From positions 1 through 64,000 of the forward strand of contig CBKWJC010000006.1 in assembly GCA_966674685.1 (NCBI GenBank): DNA of 64,000 nt, written 5' to 3'. The translations under genes were made by a program, and so were the position numbers. Below, piece after piece: positions 34,069 to 41,032 of the stretch. The number at the start of each line of letters is the position of its first letter. The stretch's first letter is position 1. The DNA comes from Thainema sp966674685. Its GTDB lineage: Bacteria > Cyanobacteriota > Cyanobacteriia > Phormidesmidales > Phormidesmidaceae. A model generated the notes under the pieces. The model was not told where the DNA came from, ran no database searches, and saw nothing but the letters and a program-made list of their open reading frames with translations.

Positions 34069-34680
34069 CTAAATATAATTAGCTAATTCAAGTTTGCGAT
34101 AAAGCTTATCAATAATCGCTTCAAGCAAAACTATCAAAGGACTTAACAGCTGCTTTTGAACAGGGCTGACACTTTTTCTGCCATGAAACATATTGCATCT
34201 AACCTGATATATAAGTTGTAGTATTGCTCTTGCACGTTCATCGGTGCTTGGTGAATCGAGCATTTTGATAAGTTCTCTGTCCTTTTCTTTTTGTGGCTCT
34301 CCAAAAACTGGATCAAGGCAGATCCAAAAATGAGTAGCACTTCTACCATGCATCAAGACTTTAAGTTCGTTAATAGCTTGTTTAGTAGCTTCCTTCCCTT
34401 CTAAACTTTGCATTAATCTTCTACTTGTCAGTAAGTCAAGCACATACTTCGTTGCAGCTTGCTTATCAGGAAAGCTTTCATCATCAAGCTTATAGTTTTC
34501 TTTTCCTTCATTAATGGCTTTACGGTGAAGATATGCGGCAGTTTCAGCATACAGAGCGTTATAAGCTACATATAAACTAAAGAATTTGTCAAAAAGCTGG
34601 TGAGTATCTTCTTCGTCATACTGCTTAGCTTTTCTGCGCCAACGTTCACATAGAGACTTGAATTCAGGGTTGAGCGTCAT
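34069..34680 (-). CDS. HEPN-like hypothetical protein
   Basis: This 203-residue, all-helical protein is not in a family I can name. Residues 161-166 read RCNMFH, the R-x4-H motif of HEPN-type RNases, placed in a C-terminal helix as usual (QLIYQVRCNMFHGRKS). The N-terminal helix pair (YVAYNALYAETAAYL) also fits HEPN proteins of the abortive-infection class. The start lies at the edge of an array of 33-34 bp repeats that forms its leader, downstream of a PIN toxin-antitoxin pair on the same strand. A defence or RNA-cleavage role is an inference from the motif. Confidence 0.5.
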   Translation of the reverse strand: MTLNPEFKSLCERWRRKAKQYDEEDTHQLFDKFFSLYVAYNALYAETAAYLHRKAINEGKENYKLDDESFPDKQAATKYVLDLLTSRRLMQSLEGKEATKQAINELKVLMHGRSATHFWICLDPVFGEPQKEKDRELIKMLDSPSTDERARAILQLIYQVRCNMFHGRKSVSPVQKQLLSPLIVLLEAIIDKLYRKLELANYI

Positions 34681-34728
34681 GATTATCTAGAATTTTTAGA
34701 GTGAATTGTGAAAAATTCGAATAGAGGA

Positions 34729-35024
34729 GAAAGTGCGATCTAATTTTAGATAAGACTATGAGAAAAGTGCGATCGCATTGCAAACGTGGCTGCGGAGAAA
34801 GTGAGATCGCAGTGCAGGCAAGATTGAGGGGAAAGTGCGATCGCAGTGTAAATGGGATTGAGGAGAAAGTGCGATCGCATTCTAGATAGGACTGGGAGAA
34901 AGTGCGATCGCATTGTAAACGTGGCTGCGGAGAAAGTGCGATCTCATCATAAATGGAACTAAGGGAAAAGTGCGATCGCATTGTAAATGGAGCTGTGGGG
35001 AAAGTGCGATCGCACTACAAATGA
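34729..35024. repeat. 33-34 bp HIP1 repeat array 1
   Basis: Nine units of about 34 bp each contain aaagtgcgatcgca (with small changes such as gtgagatc or gatctcat) plus 19-20 variable bases that fall into a few types, for example ttgtaaacgtggctgcggag, gtgcaggcaagattgagggg and ttctagataggactgggag. The array lies between the antitoxin gene, whose TAG stop is inside the last unit, and the start of the HEPN-like gene. It is a tandem minisatellite and not a CRISPR array, because the variable parts are related and too short. Confidence 0.9.
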
Positions 35025-35251
35025 TCATTTGACTCTGGCTCAACATCAGCGACTTTCGCCAATACTGACTCATACTTTGACCGATCACCGCGGCTTGCAC
35101 GCTCTTGTAAATATCCTTCCGTGGTTAACGCAGAAATTTTTTCCGCCACTGCCAGAGCAATAAACTGATCCAGAGAAACCCCATCCTGCTCGGCTAGCTT
35201 CTGTAAGCTTTTATAGAGCGAGTCTGGCAATTGAATATTTAAGGTACTCAT
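35015..35251 (-). CDS. Antitoxin of the PIN toxin pair (ribbon-helix-helix/HicB-like)
   Basis: This 78-residue protein begins MSTLNIQLPDSLYKSLQKLAEQDGVSLDQFIALAVAEKI, a clear ribbon-helix-helix DNA-binding start, with a polar tail that should bind the toxin. Its start overlaps the toxin stop by four bases (ATGA), giving a toxin-first order. The stop codon falls inside the first unit of repeat array 1. A decayed relic with nine of the first thirteen residues identical lies at 36034-36096. Confidence 0.85.
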   Translation of the reverse strand: MSTLNIQLPDSLYKSLQKLAEQDGVSLDQFIALAVAEKISALTTEGYLQERASRGDRSKYESVLAKVADVEPESNDHL

Positions 35252-35676
35252 GCAAACGCTCCAATTGATTTCAAGAATTCTGCCGGAGTAACAGCATTAA
35301 TGCCGAACCGCTCAATGCCGCCAAAATCGCGGATATTGTGTGTTACCACGCTATCACACCCAGCCTTAACTGCTAGCTCTAGAACCATATCGTCCTTTGG
35401 GTCACGCAAGTAGGGTCGCCAGAGGAAGAAAATTTGATGATGAGTTGCAACTGCACAGTGAAAGTCAATGAAATCTTGAACATCTACAGCATTAATCGCC
35501 AGGTTTGGAAGCTCCCTCAATAAAACATCTTCATACTCCAAAACCAAAGGTACAGAAAGATGAATGCTAAATCGATCGCTACCAACCAAACTTAATAGCC
35601 GGAAAGCGCTTCCGTTTCTAGATCTTAGACCAGCCACAATTACATTAGTATCAATCACGATCTGTGGAACGGACAT
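35248..35676 (-). CDS. PIN-domain toxin (VapC-like ribonuclease)
   Basis: This 142-residue protein has the PIN pattern: first acidic residue in VIDTNVIVAGL (residue about 9), a glutamate in LVLEYEDVL, the conserved aspartates in LRDPKDDMVLELAVKAGCDSVVTHNIRDF, and a final GINAVTPAEFL. Such proteins are Mg-dependent RNases. It is translationally coupled to the downstream antitoxin gene, and the pair is bracketed by two arrays of the same repeat family. Confidence 0.88.
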   Translation of the reverse strand: MSVPQIVIDTNVIVAGLRSRNGSAFRLLSLVGSDRFSIHLSVPLVLEYEDVLLRELPNLAINAVDVQDFIDFHCAVATHHQIFFLWRPYLRDPKDDMVLELAVKAGCDSVVTHNIRDFGGIERFGINAVTPAEFLKSIGAFA

Positions 35677-35729
35677 CTGTTTACATTACGCTCGTTATTC
35701 GCAATAATTTTCCTTGATTTTCTGAGCTT

Positions 35730-36029
35730 GGCAAAATAGAAATCGCATTCCAGTATAGAGATGAGAGAACAAAGTGCGATCGCATTGTAAACGTGGCTGC
35801 GGAGAAAGTGCGATCACATTCTAGATAGGACTGGGAGAAGTGCGATCGCAGTGCAGGCAAGATTGTGGGGAATGTGCGATCGCAATGTAAATGAGGCTGG
35901 GAAGAAGTGCGATCGCATTCTAGATAGGACTGGGAGAAAGTGCGATCGCAGTGCAGGCAAGATTGTGGGGAATGTGCGATCGCGTTGTAAATGGGACGGT
36001 GGGAAAAGTGCGATCTCATTTCAAACAAG
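35730..36029. repeat. 33-34 bp HIP1 repeat array 2
   Basis: About nine units of the same family as array 1 lie upstream of the toxin gene. A block of three units is itself duplicated: the sequence beginning ctagataggactggga at 35821 returns at 35920, a 99-base period, and gtgcaggcaagattgtgggg appears at 35851 and again at 35951. This shows recent slippage or unequal exchange. Confidence 0.9.
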
Positions 36030-36033
36030 TCTA

Positions 36034-36096
36034 CACTTTACCAGTGTGGGAAATGATGTATAGCAAATCAAGCAATTTAATATTGAGGATGCTCAT
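36034..36096 (-). pseudogene. Relic of a second antitoxin start (with toxin end)
   Basis: On the minus strand the ATG at 36096 opens a short frame MSILNIKLLDLLY, which matches the intact antitoxin start MSTLNIQLPDSLY at nine of thirteen positions, and soon stops. Immediately upstream, ggagcgtttgtatga matches the end of the toxin gene, ggagcgtttgcatga, including the ATGA overlap. This is the remnant of a former second copy of the toxin-antitoxin pair, next to array 2. Confidence 0.75.
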
Positions 36097-36121
36097 ACAA
36101 ACGCTCCGAGTAATGCGACGA

Positions 36122-36928
36122 TCACTCTGTCCTACAGGCCATAATAAAAAAGATATGAGGAGCATCAAGGGCACTACGATCTGCAAATTGGTAAGTGAAT
36201 CTGCCAAAGGAAGCCCCTTCTTCTCCGGGTTGAATTGCTAATGCTTTCCATCCGTAATTTGCAAAGAAAGATTCAGGATAATCGCAACTAGACTGCCAAT
36301 ATTTGGCCCATTCATCAGATCCATTTTGAATCACTGTGTTGATCACATCCGCCCCCAGCCAACTACCTATTGCAGAGATATCTTCAATTGTTGTAAGTAA
36401 ATTGTGGACATCTGTTTCACTCAAGTAATAGAGGAAGCCTTCTAGTAACCAAATTGATGGTTCTGAAGGTCGATAGCCTTCCTTAAGAAGCAATTCAGAC
36501 CAAAAAGATTCTCTTAAATCAGCACAAATGGCGTGTCGAGTGCAGTTAGAACTAATCCCTGCTAAAACTGACTCCTTATAGCTCAAGATATTACTTTTAT
36601 CTATTTCATAAATATGGGTTCCAGATGACCAGTTTATTCGCAATGCTCTCGTATCCATACCTGCGCCTAATAGAACAACTTGCTGGATGTTTTGAGAGTG
36701 GTTAATTAAGAAATCATCAAAAAACCGAGTCCTAACCGAGACAAACGGCCTTCCTTCTTTTTCATACTCTTCTAGACGTGGAATAGCAACTTGAATAGCT
36801 TCTGCACCTGCCAATTTTTCAGCGAAGGGATCAATGAATAAAGCATCAGCTCTTTGTGTTTCGACAGCCCGAGCAGCAGCCATTACTTTTGCAGTGAAGC
36901 TAACATCGACTTCTGTTACATCAGACAT
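36122..36928 (-). CDS. SAM-dependent methyltransferase, leucine-carboxyl-methyltransferase (PPM) type
   Basis: From the ATG at 36928, with a GGAG site eight bases upstream, this has 268 residues. The signatures are FIDPFAEKLAG, VSVRTRFFDDFL, QVVLLGAGMDTRALRI (SAM motif I), YEIDKSN (motif II), and SIWLLEGFLYYLSETDV. The family is common in actinobacteria and cyanobacteria, often acting on polyketide or small-molecule carboxyl or hydroxyl groups. The substrate is unknown. The stop lies 26 bases from the antitoxin relic. Confidence 0.85.
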   Translation of the reverse strand: MSDVTEVDVSFTAKVMAAARAVETQRADALFIDPFAEKLAGAEAIQVAIPRLEEYEKEGRPFVSVRTRFFDDFLINHSQNIQQVVLLGAGMDTRALRINWSSGTHIYEIDKSNILSYKESVLAGISSNCTRHAICADLRESFWSELLLKEGYRPSEPSIWLLEGFLYYLSETDVHNLLTTIEDISAIGSWLGADVINTVIQNGSDEWAKYWQSSCDYPESFFANYGWKALAIQPGEEGASFGRFTYQFADRSALDAPHIFFIMACRTE

Positions 36929-37111
36929 ACATTTTTCTCCGACTAGAGCTTTAGTCATACTAGCGGGAGACAGCATGAAAAATGCTAAAGTTTTTTAAAA
37001 CAATACTCCACTTTTTTAATATCGTTGGTACTCTCATGAATCTCATTGAGTAAAGATTTCTCTACTTAGGCAGGAGTCTACATTTACTCAATTGCGATCG
37101 CACTTTCCCAC

Positions 37112-38104
37112 CTAAACAACTGGCTTTTCTATGGGCTGAACAGGTAACTTCGACGGTGCAGGCGAATAGATGACACCTGCTGCTTCGCGTACTGTGTAGA
37201 GGGGTCGCCCTTTCACCTCTTCATAAATGCGGCCAATGTATTCGCCCAGAATACCGATGCAGACGAGTTGCACACCGCCAATAAAGAAGATGGCCATTGT
37301 GATCAGTGCGGCTCCAATCAGAGGCGAATCTGGCTCGAACAGTCGCCAATACAGCACTAGCAGCATCATGATTAAAGACAGAGCCGCCGCAAAGAGACCG
37401 ACATAGGTTGACAGCTTCAGCGGCACCCGTGACAGAGAAATAATGCCATCGATGGCCAGCAGCCAGGATTTAAAGAACGTATATTTGGGCTTGCCTGCGA
37501 AGCGAGGATCGCGCTGAAATTTAACTGCTGTTTGCCGAAAGCCGACCCAGGAACGGAGTCCCCGCAAGTAGCGATTCCGTTCCGGCATGGCGTTGAGGAC
37601 AGTCACGACCCGCTGATCCATCAGGCAGAAATCACCTGTGTCCGTGGGAATTTCCACATCCACAAGCTGGCGCAGGATGCGGTAAAACGCAAAGGCCAGA
37701 AATCGCTTCAGCCAGCTTTCCCGCTGCCGCGAGGTGCGCTGAGCGTAAACGACATCGTAGCCAGCCTGCCAGCGCTCAAGCATCTCCGGGATCAGCTCCG
37801 GTGGGTCTTGCAGGTCAGCATCCAGAATTAAAATGCAGTCGCCCGTGGCAAATTGCAGCCCTGCGGTGACAGCGATTTGATGACCAAAGTTGCGGGCCAA
37901 GCTGATGTAGCGTACTCGTTCATCCTGCTCCCGCAGTTTTCGCATCTGGATCAACGAGCGATCGCAACTGCCATCATCGACCAAAATCAGCTCAAACGCC
38001 CCCGGCAGCGGCTCCATCACCTGGCAAAGCCGCCGATACATTTCCGGCAAGGTATCTTCCTCGTTGTAAACCGGAATCACGAGGGAGTAGTGAACTGTGG
38101 TCAT
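37112..38104 (-). CDS. GT2 polyprenyl-phosphate glycosyltransferase (GtrB/DPM1-like)
   Basis: This 330-residue membrane enzyme has a GT2 catalytic domain (YSLVIPVYNEEDTLPE, ELILVDDGSCDRS, then the D-x-D in ILILDADLQDPPELI and the acceptor-site TSRQRESWLKR). Two C-terminal helices follow (about 232-255 and 267-293). It belongs to the class that makes polyprenyl-phosphate glucose or mannose for later transfer outside the membrane. It lies alone on the minus strand, with a palindromic element upstream. Confidence 0.9.
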   Translation of the reverse strand: MTTVHYSLVIPVYNEEDTLPEMYRRLCQVMEPLPGAFELILVDDGSCDRSLIQMRKLREQDERVRYISLARNFGHQIAVTAGLQFATGDCILILDADLQDPPELIPEMLERWQAGYDVVYAQRTSRQRESWLKRFLAFAFYRILRQLVDVEIPTDTGDFCLMDQRVVTVLNAMPERNRYLRGLRSWVGFRQTAVKFQRDPRFAGKPKYTFFKSWLLAIDGIISLSRVPLKLSTYVGLFAAALSLIMMLLVLYWRLFEPDSPLIGAALITMAIFFIGGVQLVCIGILGEYIGRIYEEVKGRPLYTVREAAGVIYSPAPSKLPVQPIEKPVV

Positions 38105-38162
38105 GTACCAGGGGAGAAGGGTGTGTAATTGGGCATTTGGTGAATAGTTACTGGTTGATGGT

Positions 38163-38268
38163 TATACTAAGTCTGGTTGAAAACCCATGATTTATTTTTT
38201 GTGAAACGCTTGCAGAGCAAGCGTTTCACAAAAAATAAATTGGGTACTTATACACAGACTTGATGTTA
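38163..38268. repeat. Palindromic element family 1, copy 4
   Basis: The element runs from tactaagtctggttg to cacagacttgatgtta. The centre is gtgaaacgcttgc/gcaagcgtttcac with a 3-base loop (aga). It sits between queF and the GT2 gene; copy 5 lies on the other side of queF. Confidence 0.85.
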
Positions 38269-38315
38269 ATAGGTTGGTGTGTTTTGAGTGCCCAGCACAC
38301 CTGAGAGTGAATGTC

Positions 38316-38786
38316 CTAAGCGTCTTTTTGATGATGGACTTCGACGACGGTGTGAACGTTCCCGCGCGGGGTGAAGTCGCCTTTGACGGTTACTTCTAGG
38401 GGATCGCAGGCGGCTACAAAGTCGTCCAGAATTTGGTTGACCGCTTCTTCGTGGGGGATGTAGCGATCGCGGTAGCTGTTGATATAGAGCTTGATGGCTT
38501 TTAGCTCAACTACTCGTTCGTTGGGTACGTACTGAATATAAATTGTCGCAAAGTCAGGATAGCCGGAAAAGGGACACTTACAGGTAAATTCTGGCAGCGT
38601 GATGTCAATCGTGTAGCGGCGACCAATGCGGGGATTGGGGAAAGTGATCAGCTCACCTTCTGCGATCTCACGTTCACCATACTTCATTTCGGTATTCGAG
38701 GCAGGATGATTGGCGGCGTTACCGTTGGTGGCCTGTGGGGCGGCATTCATATTGGACGACAGGTTGGAACTGGAAGATTGGCTCAT
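38316..38786 (-). CDS. queF: NADPH-dependent preQ0 reductase QueF (type I)
   Basis: From the ATG at 38786 this has 156 residues. EFTCKCPFSGYPDFATIYIQY contains the active-site cysteine of the T-fold reductase, and ELKAIKLYINSYRDRYIPHEEAVNQI is the signature QueF motif. It converts preQ0 (7-cyano-7-deazaguanine) to preQ1 for queuosine. The N-terminal 40 residues are Ser/Asn-rich and not part of the fold. It stands alone, bracketed by two copies of the family-1 palindrome. Confidence 0.95.
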   Translation of the reverse strand: MSQSSSSNLSSNMNAAPQATNGNAANHPASNTEMKYGEREIAEGELITFPNPRIGRRYTIDITLPEFTCKCPFSGYPDFATIYIQYVPNERVVELKAIKLYINSYRDRYIPHEEAVNQILDDFVAACDPLEVTVKGDFTPRGNVHTVVEVHHQKDA

Positions 38787-38813
38787 GGTCACAAATGGTT
38801 GAATCAAATAGTT

Positions 38814-38918
38814 TATATGAAATCCGCGTATAAGAGCCCAATTTATTTTTTGTGAAACGCTTGCTCTGCAAGCGTTTCACAAAAAATAAATTATGGGTTT
38901 TCAACCAGACTTCATATT
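38814..38918. repeat. Palindromic element family 1, copy 5
   Basis: The element runs from tatatgaaatccgcg to cagacttcatattt, with the central stem gtgaaacgcttgc/gcaagcgtttcac and loop tct. It lies 28 bases upstream of the queF start, in the queF promoter region. The remaining 220 bases up to 39142 show no gene. Confidence 0.85.
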
Positions 38919-39142
38919 TTAGATGTCAGTTAGTCTTCAGCAGGCTCAAACGCCATCTACCAGTATAGATAAGACCTGTTACCAAATTTAATGCAGACTG
39001 CTTGACGAATCCGAATCCGATTGCTCTAATTGCAACTATTCCACAGCATACGAACAGCACATCAATCAGCACATCAATAGGTGATGGCGCATCCCACACG
39101 CCGTCCAGGGGTGATATTTTTCAAACGTTTTGAGCTTAACCC

Positions 39143-39823
39143 ATGAAATCTCCAGTCAATTTCGATATTCAGATGCCTAACTTGAATCCGCCTGCTGCGC
39201 CATCGCCTAGCGCTGCGTCTGATAGCTCTAGCAGTATGTCCTCCAGTGCCTCTTCAAAATACGCACCGTCGGTGCCGATTTCGGTGTACCGGGAGCTGGC
39301 CGCAGAGCTACAAAATACGAGAGGAAAGCTCGATACGCTGAATACGCAAAATCAGCAGCTTGTGCAGCAAAATCAGCGTTTACGGCAAGAAATTCAGAAG
39401 CTGGCGCAGTCGGCTGTGCAAACTCAGCAGGTGGTTGAAGCACTGCCTGCGATTCGGTTCGATCCGGCCACGATGTCCGCTCAAATTCCTGCTGAGTTTG
39501 ACTTGGCTCCGGATACCAAGGTCAAATCATCGGCTGTCCCTGCGGCTCGTCAAAAGCCAGCGGCAAAATCAACCTCCAAATCAGCCAAGAATCAGCCGAG
39601 CGGGAAGCGTTCGCCCAATGGCAAGTCACCCAGTGCAGCCAAGTCGCCCGAAGTTTACGTGATTGAGCAGGACGATAAGCGCCCTGTGCAAGCGTCATCG
39701 AAAAAAGCATCCGACATGGGCGGTCTCTGGCTTGCGATCGCAATTATCTTAATCATCGTCAGCGCCTTCGGTGCCGGATTCCTGATTGTGCGTCCCTTCA
39801 TCAGCTCTCCCGCATCTGAATAA
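39143..39823 (+). CDS. Coiled-coil protein with C-terminal membrane anchor
   Basis: The product has 226 residues. Residues 1-45 are Ser/Pro-rich. Residues 50-95 form a coiled coil (VYRELAAELQNTRGKLDTLNTQNQQLVQQNQRLRQEIQKLAQ). A Lys/Ser/Pro-rich linker covers about 125-180. One hydrophobic helix (GGLWLAIAIILIIVSAFGAGFLIV) lies near the C-terminus. This architecture is seen in conserved cyanobacterial proteins of unknown function. It is probably tail-anchored with the coiled coil in the cytoplasm. It converges on the AEC transporter gene across a perfect palindrome. Confidence 0.65.
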   Translation: MKSPVNFDIQMPNLNPPAAPSPSAASDSSSSMSSSASSKYAPSVPISVYRELAAELQNTRGKLDTLNTQNQQLVQQNQRLRQEIQKLAQSAVQTQQVVEALPAIRFDPATMSAQIPAEFDLAPDTKVKSSAVPAARQKPAAKSTSKSAKNQPSGKRSPNGKSPSAAKSPEVYVIEQDDKRPVQASSKKASDMGGLWLAIAIILIIVSAFGAGFLIVRPFISSPASE

Positions 39824-39835
39824 TCTCTGCTTTCA

Positions 39836-39875
39836 AAACAGCGAGAGGCACGGGTACCCGTGCCTCTCGCTGTTT
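39836..39875. terminator. Bidirectional palindromic terminator
   Basis: A 40-base perfect palindrome (half-site aaacagcgagaggcacgggt) lies in the 54-base gap between two convergent genes, with A/T-rich ends on both sides. It is placed to stop transcription from both directions. Confidence 0.85.
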
Positions 39876-39877
39876 AA

Positions 39878-40930
39878 CTAACCAAACCACCATACCCACA
39901 GCGGCAGCATTCCCAATAAGCCCACTGTGCCCATGATCAGCGTTGTCACCGTTAGCTCTTGATCCAGCCCAAATGCCTCTGAAAGTACCAGCGAGGCAAA
40001 GGCAGGCGGCATGGCCGTCTGTAGAAGCATCACCAGTTCAACCGCCGGATCGAGCGCAATCTGATGCAGCAGGAAGCCCAAACCCAGCGGCACAATCAGC
40101 ATTTTGATACTGAGACTAACCGAGGCGGTATGCACATGCTGCCAGGAAGACATTTGCCGCAGTCGAATGCCGATCAGAATCAGCGAAAGTGCGATCGCGC
40201 TCCAGCCCAGGCTGTTCAGAACGCGATCGACCGCACTGGGAAAGACCGCATCATGTAAAATCAGTCCCAGGCAAAAGCTCCACAGCGTTGGATTGTAGAA
40301 CAAGGCTTTGATAATTTGCCCCGTGCCGCCCACGGCTGAGCCAAACTGCGCGGCCAGGACAACGCCTAAACCGTAAGAGGCCAGCATGGTGCCGAGCAGA
40401 TCATAGAAAATGGCCCAGCCAAAGTACTGCGATCCCACCAGAGACAGTACCACCGGATACCCCAGATAGCCCGTATTTCCCACCATTGTCGTCAGCAAAA
40501 AACTGCCCTGGGTAGCGCTGTTCCAGGCTGGAGAGGAGTGCGATCGCGCATTCGGCCCCTGCGGAGAATGATTGGGATCGAGTGCTGGATCAAACGGATC
40601 CAGCTTGAGATCAGCGCATTCGACTGAAGGCGGCGAGTGTTTAGCAGCAGATCGAGAAGACTGCGATATCTGGCTCTGCATCCAAAGCCAAGCCAGCGCT
40701 AGGCTCACTAAAACGGCAACCCAGGCTACAAGCGGCGCAATCCAGATGCTGCCGGACAGGTCAGCCTGACGCAGAAAGGCAAAGACGCTGATCGGCACGC
40801 CAATCCAATATAGGCTCTGGCCGAGCCAGTGAATATGACGCGCCGATAAAAAAGCTGCCAGTATCCAGCCACAGCCCGTTCCGGCTACTAATGGCAAATA
40901 GAGAGAAAGAAGCTTATATCCAAAGGTCAT
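39878..40930 (-). CDS. AEC (auxin-efflux-carrier) family transporter
   Basis: From the ATG at 40930 the protein has 350 residues with about ten hydrophobic segments. The pattern of two five-helix halves is typical of AEC permeases, with a polar loop in the middle (SSRSAAKHSPPSVECADLKLDPFDPALDPNHSPQG not conserved), then GNTGYLGYPVVLSLVG and an end containing QTAMPPAFASLVLSEAFGLD. These carriers move organic acids or other anions in bacteria. The substrate is unknown. It is convergent with the coiled-coil protein gene and divergent from gcvP. Confidence 0.85.
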   Translation of the reverse strand: MTFGYKLLSLYLPLVAGTGCGWILAAFLSARHIHWLGQSLYWIGVPISVFAFLRQADLSGSIWIAPLVAWVAVLVSLALAWLWMQSQISQSSRSAAKHSPPSVECADLKLDPFDPALDPNHSPQGPNARSHSSPAWNSATQGSFLLTTMVGNTGYLGYPVVLSLVGSQYFGWAIFYDLLGTMLASYGLGVVLAAQFGSAVGGTGQIIKALFYNPTLWSFCLGLILHDAVFPSAVDRVLNSLGWSAIALSLILIGIRLRQMSSWQHVHTASVSLSIKMLIVPLGLGFLLHQIALDPAVELVMLLQTAMPPAFASLVLSEAFGLDQELTVTTLIMGTVGLLGMLPLWVWWFG

Positions 40931-41032
40931 AACGCAGCCTGGACTAAAGATTGTTACTGCTGGCAAGAAGCGCTAGTCTACCTTAAAGAAGTAATAGCAA
41001 AGGTTATCGTCTCGGTAACAAGGGCCACATTC

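Noticed and set aside
34729..36029. CRISPR array
   Set aside because: The period is 33-34 bp, but the variable part is only about 20 bp, is shared among units, and no cas genes are near. It is a minisatellite.
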